Shown here one piece after another: positions 13,501-25,500 of a stretch of 64,000 bases of DNA. Under the pieces are notes generated by a model. The model did not search any database. It worked only from the letters and a program-made list of their open reading frames with translations, and was not told the DNA's origin. Made by a program: the position numbers and the translations under genes. Source of the DNA: Patiria pectinifera (taxonomy: Eukaryota > Echinodermata > Asteroidea > Valvatida > Asterinidae); NCBI GenBank assembly GCA_029964075.1, contig CM057149.1, forward strand, positions 196,465 through 260,464. Reading direction: 5' to 3'. Within the stretch, counting starts at the first letter, position 1; each line of letters begins with the position of its first letter.

Positions 13501-16500
13501 CTTTTTTGTGGTACTTTGAACCCTTTTGGGGGTACTGGTAACTTCTTCTGTGGTAATGGTAACTCTTTCTTGGAGAGTGGTGCTTGTTCCCATAATAGTG
13601 GTACTTTGAATGACATTGTACTTACAAATTGTAGCTCTTTCTATGTAACACTTGACATCATTCCATAGACTCTCCAAGTTGCGTGACATGACCAGACAAT
13701 CTTGGCCATCTTGGTATTTCTTGTCAGGCTGGCCTTCTGCCCAGTTGAAGTAGCTGCAGTGATGGTCTCCCTCGCCAGCTCTCTTCCAGGTACCTTCCTC
13801 CCTCATGTCAGTGCAGCCAATCCAGACATCTCCGTCTTGAGAATTGGCTGTGAACATCTGCCAGATAAAGTCATGCTCAGCAAGGCAAGTTGGAACTACC
13901 AGTTCACCACCTGCATCATAACAGGTTGTGTTGGCATGACTCCAGGTCAGGAGCTCTGGTAACAGCTTGTAGCAAGAATCTTCAAATTGTTCCTGATAAG
14001 GCTGGCAAGATTGAGCAGCAGCACTGGCAACCATGATAGCAATCTGGAACCAAACCAGCTCCATAATGCCTAGATACATGTAGATGGATACAAGTCTTTG
14101 AAGATTGTGACTTAGCTTTTGGGCAATCAGAATTCAGCAATCATACTTTGAACCATTATATTCATTTGATTCCCTGACAATGCACATATACTGAACAACT
14201 GCTGAACACAGAAGACACAATGCCAAATGACTCTCATAACTTGCCATTGTTTCATCTTTAAAAAAATGTCCTGATGACTCAGTGATGTTAAGGAACTAAC
14301 AGAACTTTCAGCCTCTGTTAGTGTTGATTAGAAATTGACAAATTTTAACCAGCCACTCTCATGTTTTGTCATTGAAGGGAAAATCTTGGGGGAAAGCATT
14401 TTTAGTTAGATTGGATTGATCTTAAAAATCCATACACCTTGGCATGCACATCAAGTGCATGTATTATTAGTTACGGTGAACAATCAGTTACAAAACCCTT
14501 TTTTTTTTAATCATGTAGTTAATTTTAGCTGACCTCCATTTTGATTGTGGCAGTGTTTCTTATTAGGCAAGCAATCAATATGATATGAATGGCATGGTGA
14601 CTTGTAAGCTTTAATCAATAAAGGGATTATAAAGAATAGAATAAAAAGCCCTGACTATAAACAGTATAATTGCATGGTATAAGTAAGGCACAGAGATGAG
14701 ATGTGGCTGCAATAGTTACATGTATAGTACTCTTTTATAATTGTATGCACGCTACATTGCTAATCCAGAGGAAACCATTTCTTCAAAAATCTGGTTCATT
14801 CGTTATTACAGATTTTGTGTGAACTAGCCTACATGTATATTACACTCAAATTTCCAAAACCTTTTCAAAATACTTTTGTCTCATTGACATTTGTTTTTGT
14901 CATACCGGTAGTTAAGCTTATTCTGCATGTTACTAGTTTGCAAAATATGCCTACTGCTGATCTACCAGGTCTTTTAAAAGTCACTTCTGTGGCAACTTTT
15001 TTCCCAACTCAGTAAAATGAACACTAATTATTCTAGTGTTTTTTTATGTAAAGTAAGATCTTGCTTCTAATGAGCCGAAATATCCCTCAGTCATAGTGTG
15101 GTATTGTGCAGTATCACCATAGTCATATTGTTGGTTTGTTTTTTTCACTCTGGAGAGATAATAGTCAACAAGTATTGAATTGTGATAAATTATTTGGTTG
15201 TGCTAAACCTTATTGATTCTTTTGTCATGGATTGGCACTAAATGCAAGGACTGGTCAAATTAGACCAATCCATTAAAGCCCCGCCCATTTTGTTTGTGCC
15301 ACACCATGCGTGCCTCCCAATGCCACACTGCATGTTGAGCCCAGGCATGTAATGTGTGTACATGTAGGTCCATGCATGTTGGACTTATTTAAGGTCAGTT
15401 GGTTGTGCAGTCATGGCTGTGATGGATCAAACTATTGCTTGGTTTTGAAGCATATGTATTAGCTAGCAGGAAGGGCATCTCTGGGTATGATGGACTTATA
15501 GGATGCTCACAAATCACATCATAAGTAATGAAATAATGATGACATCTTAGAGATCTTCATCATGCTTCATCTCAAGACGATATCCTGACACGACTCATTT
15601 GGGAGCGCATTAAATGTTTTTGCATTCAAACTCCAGACATGACCCTTTAGTGAATTCCCAGTGTCTCCCAGATATACTGAATAGACCCAATAGATCACTC
15701 TCACTCTGGGACGCCATCTTCATAGGCAAATTACAACTGCATTTTCAACGCTATCAGGTGCGTGTGCCCACAGTGTGCAAAATGTAAAACACACGTGTGT
15801 GTTGTTCGAAATTTCTTGAAAATACGGCGCAGCCAATGCGCGTCACGAAAATTTGACGCCCAAAATGCCAATGCATGTGGCAATTTGTAGGAAGTGACGT
15901 CATTTGAGAGAGATCTACATGTATTTGACATAGTTGTTTACCAGCTGGATATTCCATGCTAAAGGTTAGTGTACACATGTGCATTCCACAGGTTAAGAAA
16001 GGACATTTTGGCTAATGCACATGTGGTCATTTTGTAATTATGGATTCTGTGCTGTCACAACCGTGAGAGCAGAAATTCTGTGCTAGCCTTGTGAGCACAG
16101 AATTTGCTCCTTCATGTAGCAGAAACAATGAATTTGAGCCTCTATACTCATCAAGAGGGTCAAGATGGAGTTAGCAGGAATGCCAAGACTATAGTCAATC
16201 TCTCTTGACAAGGCTGGCAAAGCTGGGCATAAACATACACAACAAAGTTTACAACACTAATCTCGAGCCTGTTTTGTGATCAGTAACTTTTTTGAAAGAA
16301 ATAGACTCAATAAATTTATCTAAATTGTTTTGTGTTGTTCATTGTGGTCTTGTAATCAGTCACTTGTCCTTACCTTGTACTTTTATGTTTGACAAAAGTT
16401 AATGTTATAATGTAACGATAATACGGGTGATATAGAAAACGGGATAGGGGGAGATATAAAAAGAACTTGGCTTCTCCTTACTAGGCTTGGGACGGTATTG

Positions 16501-19500
16501 CATTTACTATACCGCGGTATCCAGTGACAAAAAAACCGCGGTATTCACTAAAACCGCGGTATTATGTTAAGTGGGTATTAGTTACGTCATTATCAGAAGA
16601 AAAAATCACTAACCACCAGACACCACGTGCCGAGTTGATAAGTCGCCGGCGCAGCATAAATCACGCAAATGCTTCACGCCGCAAATCTCCTACACTAAAA
16701 GTGTCTTGGTTTCAAACTTTCATTATCAGTCCATTTGTTTGTAAAAACAACATATCATTGTAACAGATTATTAAACACGAGAAGCTTACTTTTTGTGGTA
16801 TTGCATTTTTCGAATTTGTAAGTCATTGACTTGACAAGGTCCACTAAAAAATAATGCAGATCGTCGACCGATGCCAGAGGCCGACCACGCAACGATCCCC
16901 GGCCCCGAATCCTAGCGAACGTATGCTTTTCAGTTGGTATCCATTGTGAGTGACTCAAAAGGCTCATGCAATTTATGCCGGCCACCAGCGACTCCTTGCG
17001 TGCTTCGCCGGTGTCATGTGAAAATCGGACTCCTACAAAAAATTATCGTACTCCTTCTCACGTGATCGATCCGTGATTGATAGTAGTAAACATCACAATA
17101 TTACGCATGCGCAATTGTGGACGCTGTAATATGAAGTTGTCGGTGCCGCGACCTTCATAACGAACGGACCAATCATTCCAAAACGTGAATGGAAAATGTT
17201 TCGAGCGCCGTTTTAGATGGCCAATCAGCTTGATCTACACAGTGCGTGGGAAAAAGCACGTGCAATTGTGCTTGTGGGCCCAGCAGGACGGGCGTAGCTT
17301 TACGTGTGATCGTGCGGGCATTACGGGGGGTTTTCCCACGGTGAGAAATCATGGTTCTTGTATTTACGCTTTCTTTTGGAGTATTTTCTTTTCTGGATTT
17401 TTATCTGGACGACTCGGCATATTCAGGCGAGTCCCTTCCCTTTGAACGTCGGTACCGATGAATAACTAACGGACCAATCGAACCGAAACATGAAAGAATA
17501 AAAATTGTTCCGAGCGTGGATTTAGATGGCCAATCAGATTCTTTTAAAAGGGTGTTTGACCATTTTTCATCTCACCATCGTCTCGGTAAAACCTTCCAAA
17601 AAAAGGCGAGTGCGGACACGGCTTTAGATCGATAAATGCAGTGGGTAGGGAAAAGCACGTGTTCCGACTCTCTCTGTGCGGAACCAGTGTGGGACCACGT
17701 GTATGCGTATCATGCACTGGCATGTACATGTACGGCCACGCACATGACGCACGTAAACACTCAAGTGTACGCTTCCAGATCGTACTATGTTGTGGCAAAA
17801 ATTACGCATGATGATTTAAGATTTCTCTGAAACAACCACGGAGAAACAATTAAGACGACCAGTTTTTGTCACGACCCGTCAAAACATTCCCATGTGTAAA
17901 ACATTGTTTGAACTTTCAGCGGAGACACTTTACACACAAAGAAAACCGCAAACACGGCGGCGTTAGCAGAACTTCAAAGGCCTTTGTGGTATTGCAGCTG
18001 CCGAAGTATCAGGTTTTCTAGTTCGAGCTTGACAATTGTGTTCAATCTGTCAACGGTAATTGACAAAACAGACATGAAACTGGATGCCTGAAACCACAAA
18101 GAATGGAATCAAACATGTCAAAGAGGTTACTTGTCTTTCTGTTTGAAAAGCTTTTGCGAAGATTCTGAACACTAAGGGAGAATACCGCGGTATTGAAATT
18201 CCATACCGAGTTCACCGGTGTTTCGGTATTCATGAATCATTAGTCGGTGTTAGTCGGTTATTAAAAAAAACCTTGACTATCCGGTAATACCGAAATACCG
18301 TCCAAGCCTACTCCTTACACCCTATGCTGATGCCTCAGTTGATTCTTCTTAAAATAAGTTCATCCAAATTACATAATGCCTTATTTTTCCTTGTTCATTA
18401 ATTTTACTACTCATAATGTACACATCCAATGTTAATGTCAGCATGAATAAACCAAAGTAAGAGTGAAATTTGTAACATTTTTTCCTGGCTTCTGATGCAT
18501 ACTTTACACAGCTCTTGATCGCCCTACCCTTTTGTTTCATTTTTTTATGTGTACAGATTACTGGAAAGTGATGCAACAAATGACAACCAAGTGAATTGGG
18601 AGGAGTTAGCTAAGAATTGGAGGAGTGTTAGGTCCCCTCAGTGGCTACGCTCTAAATGGTGGATGCTCAAGAGACATGTCCCAGGACATGAAGAGATGAA
18701 CCTTGCTGGTCAGTAAATTCATTAATTGACTTTGCCTTTAAAACCCAATATTTACATCTACCTGACCCAAATGTGCATAGTAAGATATTGATTTCCATGC
18801 CTGGTGCTATATCAGCTTCAAACCAGCCAGGCAGTTGACCCCAGCAAGCTCATTGTTTGAGTGGTTGAGACGTCTGCACTAGTAAGCAGGAGGTCGTGGG
18901 TTTGAGTCCCACCTGAGTAAGCTTGTGAATTTTGGGGGATTGGGGTTCCAGTTTTTGTTTTTGTTTGTTGGTTGGCATTTTTTAAAAGTTAATCTAGAAA
19001 TGGATAAAATGTAATTCATTTTGCCATCTTGTATCTAGCACTAGTTGAACACCTACGTACCAGCCCCATGGGTTCCAGACATATGAAGCCACTGCGTGGA
19101 TCTAAATGCATGACACGAGACATCAATGTATCTGTCCCTATGGCCACATTAACAGTTCCAATGGGAAGTAAGTAACCATTGAAAAAGTTATTTGTTGAGA
19201 ATGTTATTACACAAATTGAAACTAGGTATGGGGCAAACCAATTTTATTCAAGCGTTGCACAGTGGGATTTCACTGGTTATATAAACTGCTTTAAGTTTTG
19301 ATTTTTATATTGCTATTATACAAATAGTTAAATGTTCAATCCAGTTCTAACATTTGGACATATTAGATACTTTTGTACGAACTGAGTTTAGCTATTTGAT
19401 AAATTTCGTATAGATACTATATAAACATGTTTTATTTTTGGTATATTTTATATCATTTTAAAATTTGGTTTCACCAGCTTGATTTCAATTTTACAATGTC

Positions 19501-22500
19501 ACAATTAATGTTTCCATTTCAATTGTAAACTATACATGTACCGGTGTGTCCTCTGAAGATAAATGTACATGTATGTACTGACAGAAGGTTTACGGGTACA
19601 CCACGTGGAATCAATCTCTTTTATAAGAGTTGATGGTTCTGAGGAGAACCGGTGAGTGTGAGCTTGACGTTTCGACCAGGATGCTCTGGTCGTCCTCTCC
19701 CCTGTCCTCTCTCCTGAGGACGACCAGAGCATCCTGATCGAAATGTCAAGCTCACACTCACCGGTTCTTCTCAGAACCATCACTCTAATAAAAGAGATTG
19801 ATTCCACGTGATGTACCCGTAGACCTTCTCTCAGTCTAGCCTCCACCATGCAAAGTTTCAAATCTTACTTATTACACGTGTGTAAATGTACACCCATGTG
19901 TATTTTAGATTGGAATCAATAATCCATTCATATCCATCTTCCAGTGGATTAAACCAAAACATTGAGCATTTGTATAAGGTTCTTGAATCTGTCATCTGAA
20001 AACAGCTACATCAGAGCAGGTTGATGTGTATCAGTATGAGGTCTTGGAGACATCTATGGGTCTGACACCATCTAGTACATATGTCATCCAGAGTACTGCA
20101 CATCAAGGGGAGGCAAGCACAGCAGAGGGATACATTGTTGCCAATTTACAGGTAGGATGTTATGCTTACTTGACTTCTGTGTTTCGGTTTTTGCTCAATG
20201 GATACTATATCACTGTATTCACTCATGAGAGAGCTCAATGCCTTTACCTCAGTAATGCACATTAACTCTACATATCAGCTTCAGTTGGCTAACCAATGGC
20301 AGATGCATGTTTTTGAAAAGCGGGGCACAAGACAAAAATAATGTAAACATTGGACCCAGAAGTGGGGAAGCAAAATTGAGTTCTTTTGGAAAGTGGCTGT
20401 AACCCCTCTCCTGCATTGCCACCACCTGGTTAGATTTCTCTAATATAAGATACTGACTTTGGGGGGTCACAGGTTTCTCTGAAAGCACTGAGCATGCACC
20501 GTCAGTACTATGCCATCAGGATAGCAAAAAGTCGGAGATTGAACATTTGAACATTTGACCAACTTGAAAAGTTTGACTGTTACTTTATCATGACAGGGAG
20601 AGCAATTACAAAGCAATGACAATGTGACAGTACATCTGAATCACTTGAATCGTCGACTCCTTCCATCAGGCCAGATTGTCATTTCAGCTGTTTCTAAACA
20701 CCCTGTGCTGTCCACTAATCCTAGAAGTGGATCCTCAACCATGGACTATGTGGCTGTGTCTGCCAAGAGAGGTCAGCAGCCTGCACTAGCTGGAAATGGA
20801 GAAGACAATATAGATGGTAAGGTGTATGGGATGTAATAATGCAAGGGCCAGTTTGCTCTGTGTGCGGTAATGGGATTCTGAGGGGGTCAAACAAAAATCA
20901 CATACAGCCTTGTTCCGTAACTGTGGAGACTACACACCTGTTGATCAATAGATATTATGGGGACCGAATATACTATGGGGACAGCAGAAAGTCCCAATAA
21001 CTCAGTCCTAATTTTCCTAACAATAGACAATTTCTCCATAATGCGGTGTCGGCTCGACCGAATGTGCAGGTTTCTGTGGGCCTGTTTACACAAACGCACC
21101 TCTAGGTAGAGCAATGAACTACCATGCTTAAAGATACGGAGCAATTTTTGCCAAAATATCATGTGATCAATCTTTATTCTGACTATTCAGCGCATCGATC
21201 GTGAGATGTTCTGGAGCTGGGCCATGACATTTCCCAGTGAACCTAATTGGTATAAATTAAAATTATACTGTGCGATTTTCTGTTTGTAAATAAATGTTAC
21301 GATTGCACAATATGCTACTCTTCTGTTACCATGCTTCTGGTCAATCTGGTTTGTTAGTGTCACGTCATCTCAATTCAACCATACGTACTTCACATGGTGC
21401 AGCATAGCACGAATGGAACCGGAAGTGGTGTGCGTGCGTGTATAAAGTTTTTACTAACAAACCAGATAGGCCCAAAGCCTACTTTCACATCAACTGAAGA
21501 ATTTTAAAGGGACATTACATTCTGGAAATCGCCCAATTGGGCTACAAAATGCGTTTTAAATGAAATGATGTTAATTGGAAAGAGCATTTAAAAGTAGGGG
21601 TCATTCAGTGTCAAATAACCCAATTGAAAGTTTAAACCCCACCCCCTCCAAATTCGTTCATAGTGTATTGGGCAATTTTGGCTGAAAAAAACAACGAAAT
21701 ATTAAGTTGTAGCGTCGTCGGACAAACAGTTTTCGCACTACTGCCCGCCATTGTTTGGCAACTTTGGTCAAAATGGGCGTGGCGGCCAATTATCAAATGA
21801 CCACATCTCCATAATCTGTGGGCCAAATTTGTTAATCTTGCTTTCTTTGGAAAGGTTACTTCATAAGAATTCCAAATTTAGCATTATTTTTCACATCAGT
21901 GTAATTGAAGAATGATGACCTTTTGACCTTGAATTTGACCTTGTGGATCACATGACCTTGAGATAAATTTGGATAAAAACTACCACCATCATGTTTTCTA
22001 CAAAATATCCAAAAATTGGGGGTATATTTTTTATTTGGTTTCTAGCTCATCTCAAAGTTGGCATACTTGTTGCAAAATGTGATATCCCCTATGCAATGTA
22101 CGGGTGGATTAAAGCAGGGATTTTTTTTGTCCCTGAAATGTGCACGTATGTATAGGGATATCACATTTTGCAACACATATGCCAACTTTGACATGAGCTA
22201 GTAACAAAACAAAAATTATTATACCCCCAATTTCCGAAAAGTTTTTGAAAACATGTGTAGGTATAATTTTTATCAAAGTTCGTCTCAAGTTCACTTGATC
22301 CACAAGGTCAAATTCAAGTTCAAAGTGAATGTCAAAAGGTCATCATACTTCAAATTACTCCGAGATGAAAAGTTATGGTAAATTTGGATTCCTTATGATG
22401 TTACCTTTCCAAAGCAACCATGGTCAACAAATTTGGCCATCAGGTTATGGAAATATGGCCATTTGAAAATTGGCGGCCACGCCTTTTTTGACCAAAATTG

Positions 22501-25500
22501 CCGAACAATGGCGGGCGGTAGCATGAAAGCCTAAATTACCCTATATATGAGCAAATTTGAAGGGGTTGGGGTTTAACCCATTGGTCGATTTGACACGGAA
22601 TGACTCTAGGATATAACGTCTACACAACCATCCTTTAAAGAACTGGGCGTTTTTGTGTTATTATTGCGAGAACCGTGCGAAAATGAATTTGAGGGTGAAA
22701 GTTTTGACTCGAAAATCAAACTGTTGAGTGCTAGTTGTGATCCTACCGCACAGTGCATCACATTCTGCGGACGTTCGAGAAACAACATTTGTGTTTTGGT
22801 GCTGTGTGTATTATGTGACACACACACACAACGTGTACCGTAAATTGAATGAACATGGCTGGAAATACATATGCGTGTGCCACAAAATGTTTGCCGCGTC
22901 TGATGTGAACAACCGGTTTTTTTGTCTTTCCTCGGGAACAAAAAGCCAATAGGTTAGTTTCCTCTTGAACTAGACTTTTGAAATAGGATAAGTAAACATT
23001 CCAAAACATAATGTAGAGAGGGGCTTTTCTTTCCTATCGGGGTGGATGGATGGACGGACAGGTGTGGCGGTATGCCTGGGAAAGGTGGTGTTGAAAGCTA
23101 GGCGGGAGGGACTGGGGGAGCTGGATGCTGGGTAAAGGGTCAGAGATCATAGGCACACAGGTTCTTCATGACAGTGGAGATAGAGTTTTCCAGTTGTGCT
23201 GGGTGGAGATTCGGATTTATTGTGAAATGATGACCCCAAAACCTGCAACGTCTGAATAAAGACGTGCAGGCGGTCAGGGAAAATACAAATACATTTAATT
23301 AATTCTTAGTTCATAAAGAAAAAACATTAAAAACTAAAAGTGTTACATGTACATGCAGAGTCAATTAAATTTCCCAATCAGGCCTATTCCTCAATATCTC
23401 TTCAAGATAATACACGTAATGCCTCTCAAAATCTGTTCCTAAGTCGAGCCTGTGAGTACGCCGCAGGGACACAGCAGAGCGCACAGAGGCCCCGGTGCAG
23501 AGACAGCACGCACACATTGCTTCAGCACAATCCACACAGCATCAAACATACACACACAATACCCGTGTCCATGTCCCGAAGTCCGTTGCTACGCACGCCG
23601 CCGACGACCACGCCATGCACTCACAAGTTCGACCCAAAAATCCTTAACAATAAATCTCTCCATAGCTACCATGCCGATGTACATGCCCAAGAAAGTACGT
23701 GGGCCCACAAATGTTAACAATACCAAAGCATGCACAAATGGCCAAGGGCGGATCCAGAACACAATTTTGGGGGGGGGCCAAAAAAAAATTTGGTCCCCAA
23801 AAAAGTGGGTCAAAAAAATACGGCGTGGGGTTCGGGGCCCGCTTAAGGGCCCCGAAAAATTTTTGGATTCTAGGTGCTCTGTGGTGCGATCTGAGGCAAT
23901 TTCTGACCACTTTAACCAATGTTTTTTTGAGGAAAAGATGGTGGTGTACTCATTGCCTGCCTTTATTGCGATGTCACATAAAAAAAAAAAATTGGTTTCG
24001 TTTTTTTTGGGGGGGCCATGGCCCCCTTTGGCCCCCCCTGGATCCGCCCTTGCAAATGGCAAGATCAAAATAAAGAGCACTAATGTTCATGTCCATTCCA
24101 TAAAAATGACATCGATTCACATTTCCAATATGCACTAGGCCTAGGCCTTCTGCATTACGTCAATTTCTCTACAGACATCGCTCTATTCTGGTTTCAAAGT
24201 CTCTGCACATAATAAACCTAAGTTACATCCAATATAACCTAGCGGATCAATATAAACATGCGGATATTCTGACACTAAAAATGAATCCTAATCTATTCTG
24301 CAAAAGTGTGAACATTTGGATGAAATTGACAATAGAAAAATAGAGTTTTTCACCTGAATAAAGACGTGCAGGCAGTGAGGGTTGAAGGTCACCGCCGCCA
24401 AAATATACGCTACAATATATGATCGTGTAGTTTAAGTGATGATGCGTTAGGCATCGCTATGAGAAAATATGTAACATTAACTAGGCCTATACTTTTCTTA
24501 AAACAAAAGTGCGCGGGACGAATTCCCGCCAAAGTAAAAGAATGATATATGAACGGGTAGTTCAGACGAGGGCCACAACTGGATGGTATTAGAACATGGA
24601 AGGTCAACATGAAATACTTGATAACATTAAATTTATGAATTAGTACATGAACTTGTTTTGGGAAGACAACCACTACAATAACATTTTCTGGGATTTCAGG
24701 CCGCAATGCCCCTTTAATACTGTTCATTATGCCTGTCCTTTCATGAGTGCCAGTGTGGGGCCTGTGCCCAAAACATAAGAAGTTATTTTCATGTACAAAA
24801 AAGTCAAACAATCCTGATACTTATTGTTTGATTTTACGTTTTGCTTGAACCTTAGGTCTTGTACGACTCCCAGTCCGAATCAGCATAGAACCGCCCACAG
24901 ACATTGATAACCAATCAGATCCATCTGAGGAAAACTCACTCAACCAGCCACAGCTGATCACCAGCCATGATGGACAATTGTCTGGTGACATCAGCCAATC
25001 AGAACAGTCAGAAGACAATCCTCTCAACCAATCAGAAATCATCAGAGGCCATGACAGTCGGCTGACAGGTGATATGAGCCAATCAGATCAATCAGAGGAG
25101 CATTCGCTAAGCAACCAATCACAGTTAATAGGAACTGATGCTGTTCTTACACAGCAGGTAGGTTATGCCTGTTGGGGTGTTTGTCTGTTTGTTTGGGGTG
25201 CTTGTTTGTTTGTTTGTTGGGGGTGTTTGTCTGTTTGTTTTGTTTGTTTGTTGGGGTGTTTGTTTGTTTGTTTTTCTTTGAAAATCTCTCTTCATAACAG
25301 TGAAGCAGTGGTGCTTTCCTGTTGTATGTCTCTGAATTTTCTCTAACACCATAATGGTGGGCTGAACTCACTTGAATGTTGATAGGCAACACGGCAACAG
25401 CCTATCAAAGTTCTGAGATTTCACTAGTTGCCACAATGACTCATCAGTCTCTGCGGAGCCTGAGCATGTGCAGTAGATGTCACTTCATGGCCATTCATGA

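Noticed and set aside
13371-13616. Second minus-strand frame with PLPQKKLPVP-type repeats under the lectin stalk
   Set aside because: It is the alternate reading of the repetitive Thr-rich stalk of the lectin gene, which has a full domain in its own frame.
18838-18920. A functional tRNA gene
   Set aside because: T-arm and anticodon-like arms are present but no paired acceptor stem was found, so a SINE head is more likely.
23452-24138. 228-residue open frame on the + strand and a 163-residue one on the - strand over the same bases
   Set aside because: Both run through the hAT MITE at 23743-24052 and low-complexity flanks. Neither shows a domain, and two long frames on opposite strands are expected from a G/C-rich symmetric MITE.
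24410-24811. 133-residue minus-strand open frame
   Set aside because: It overlaps a fragment of the AGGGACATTA MITE and has no recognisable motif or splice context.
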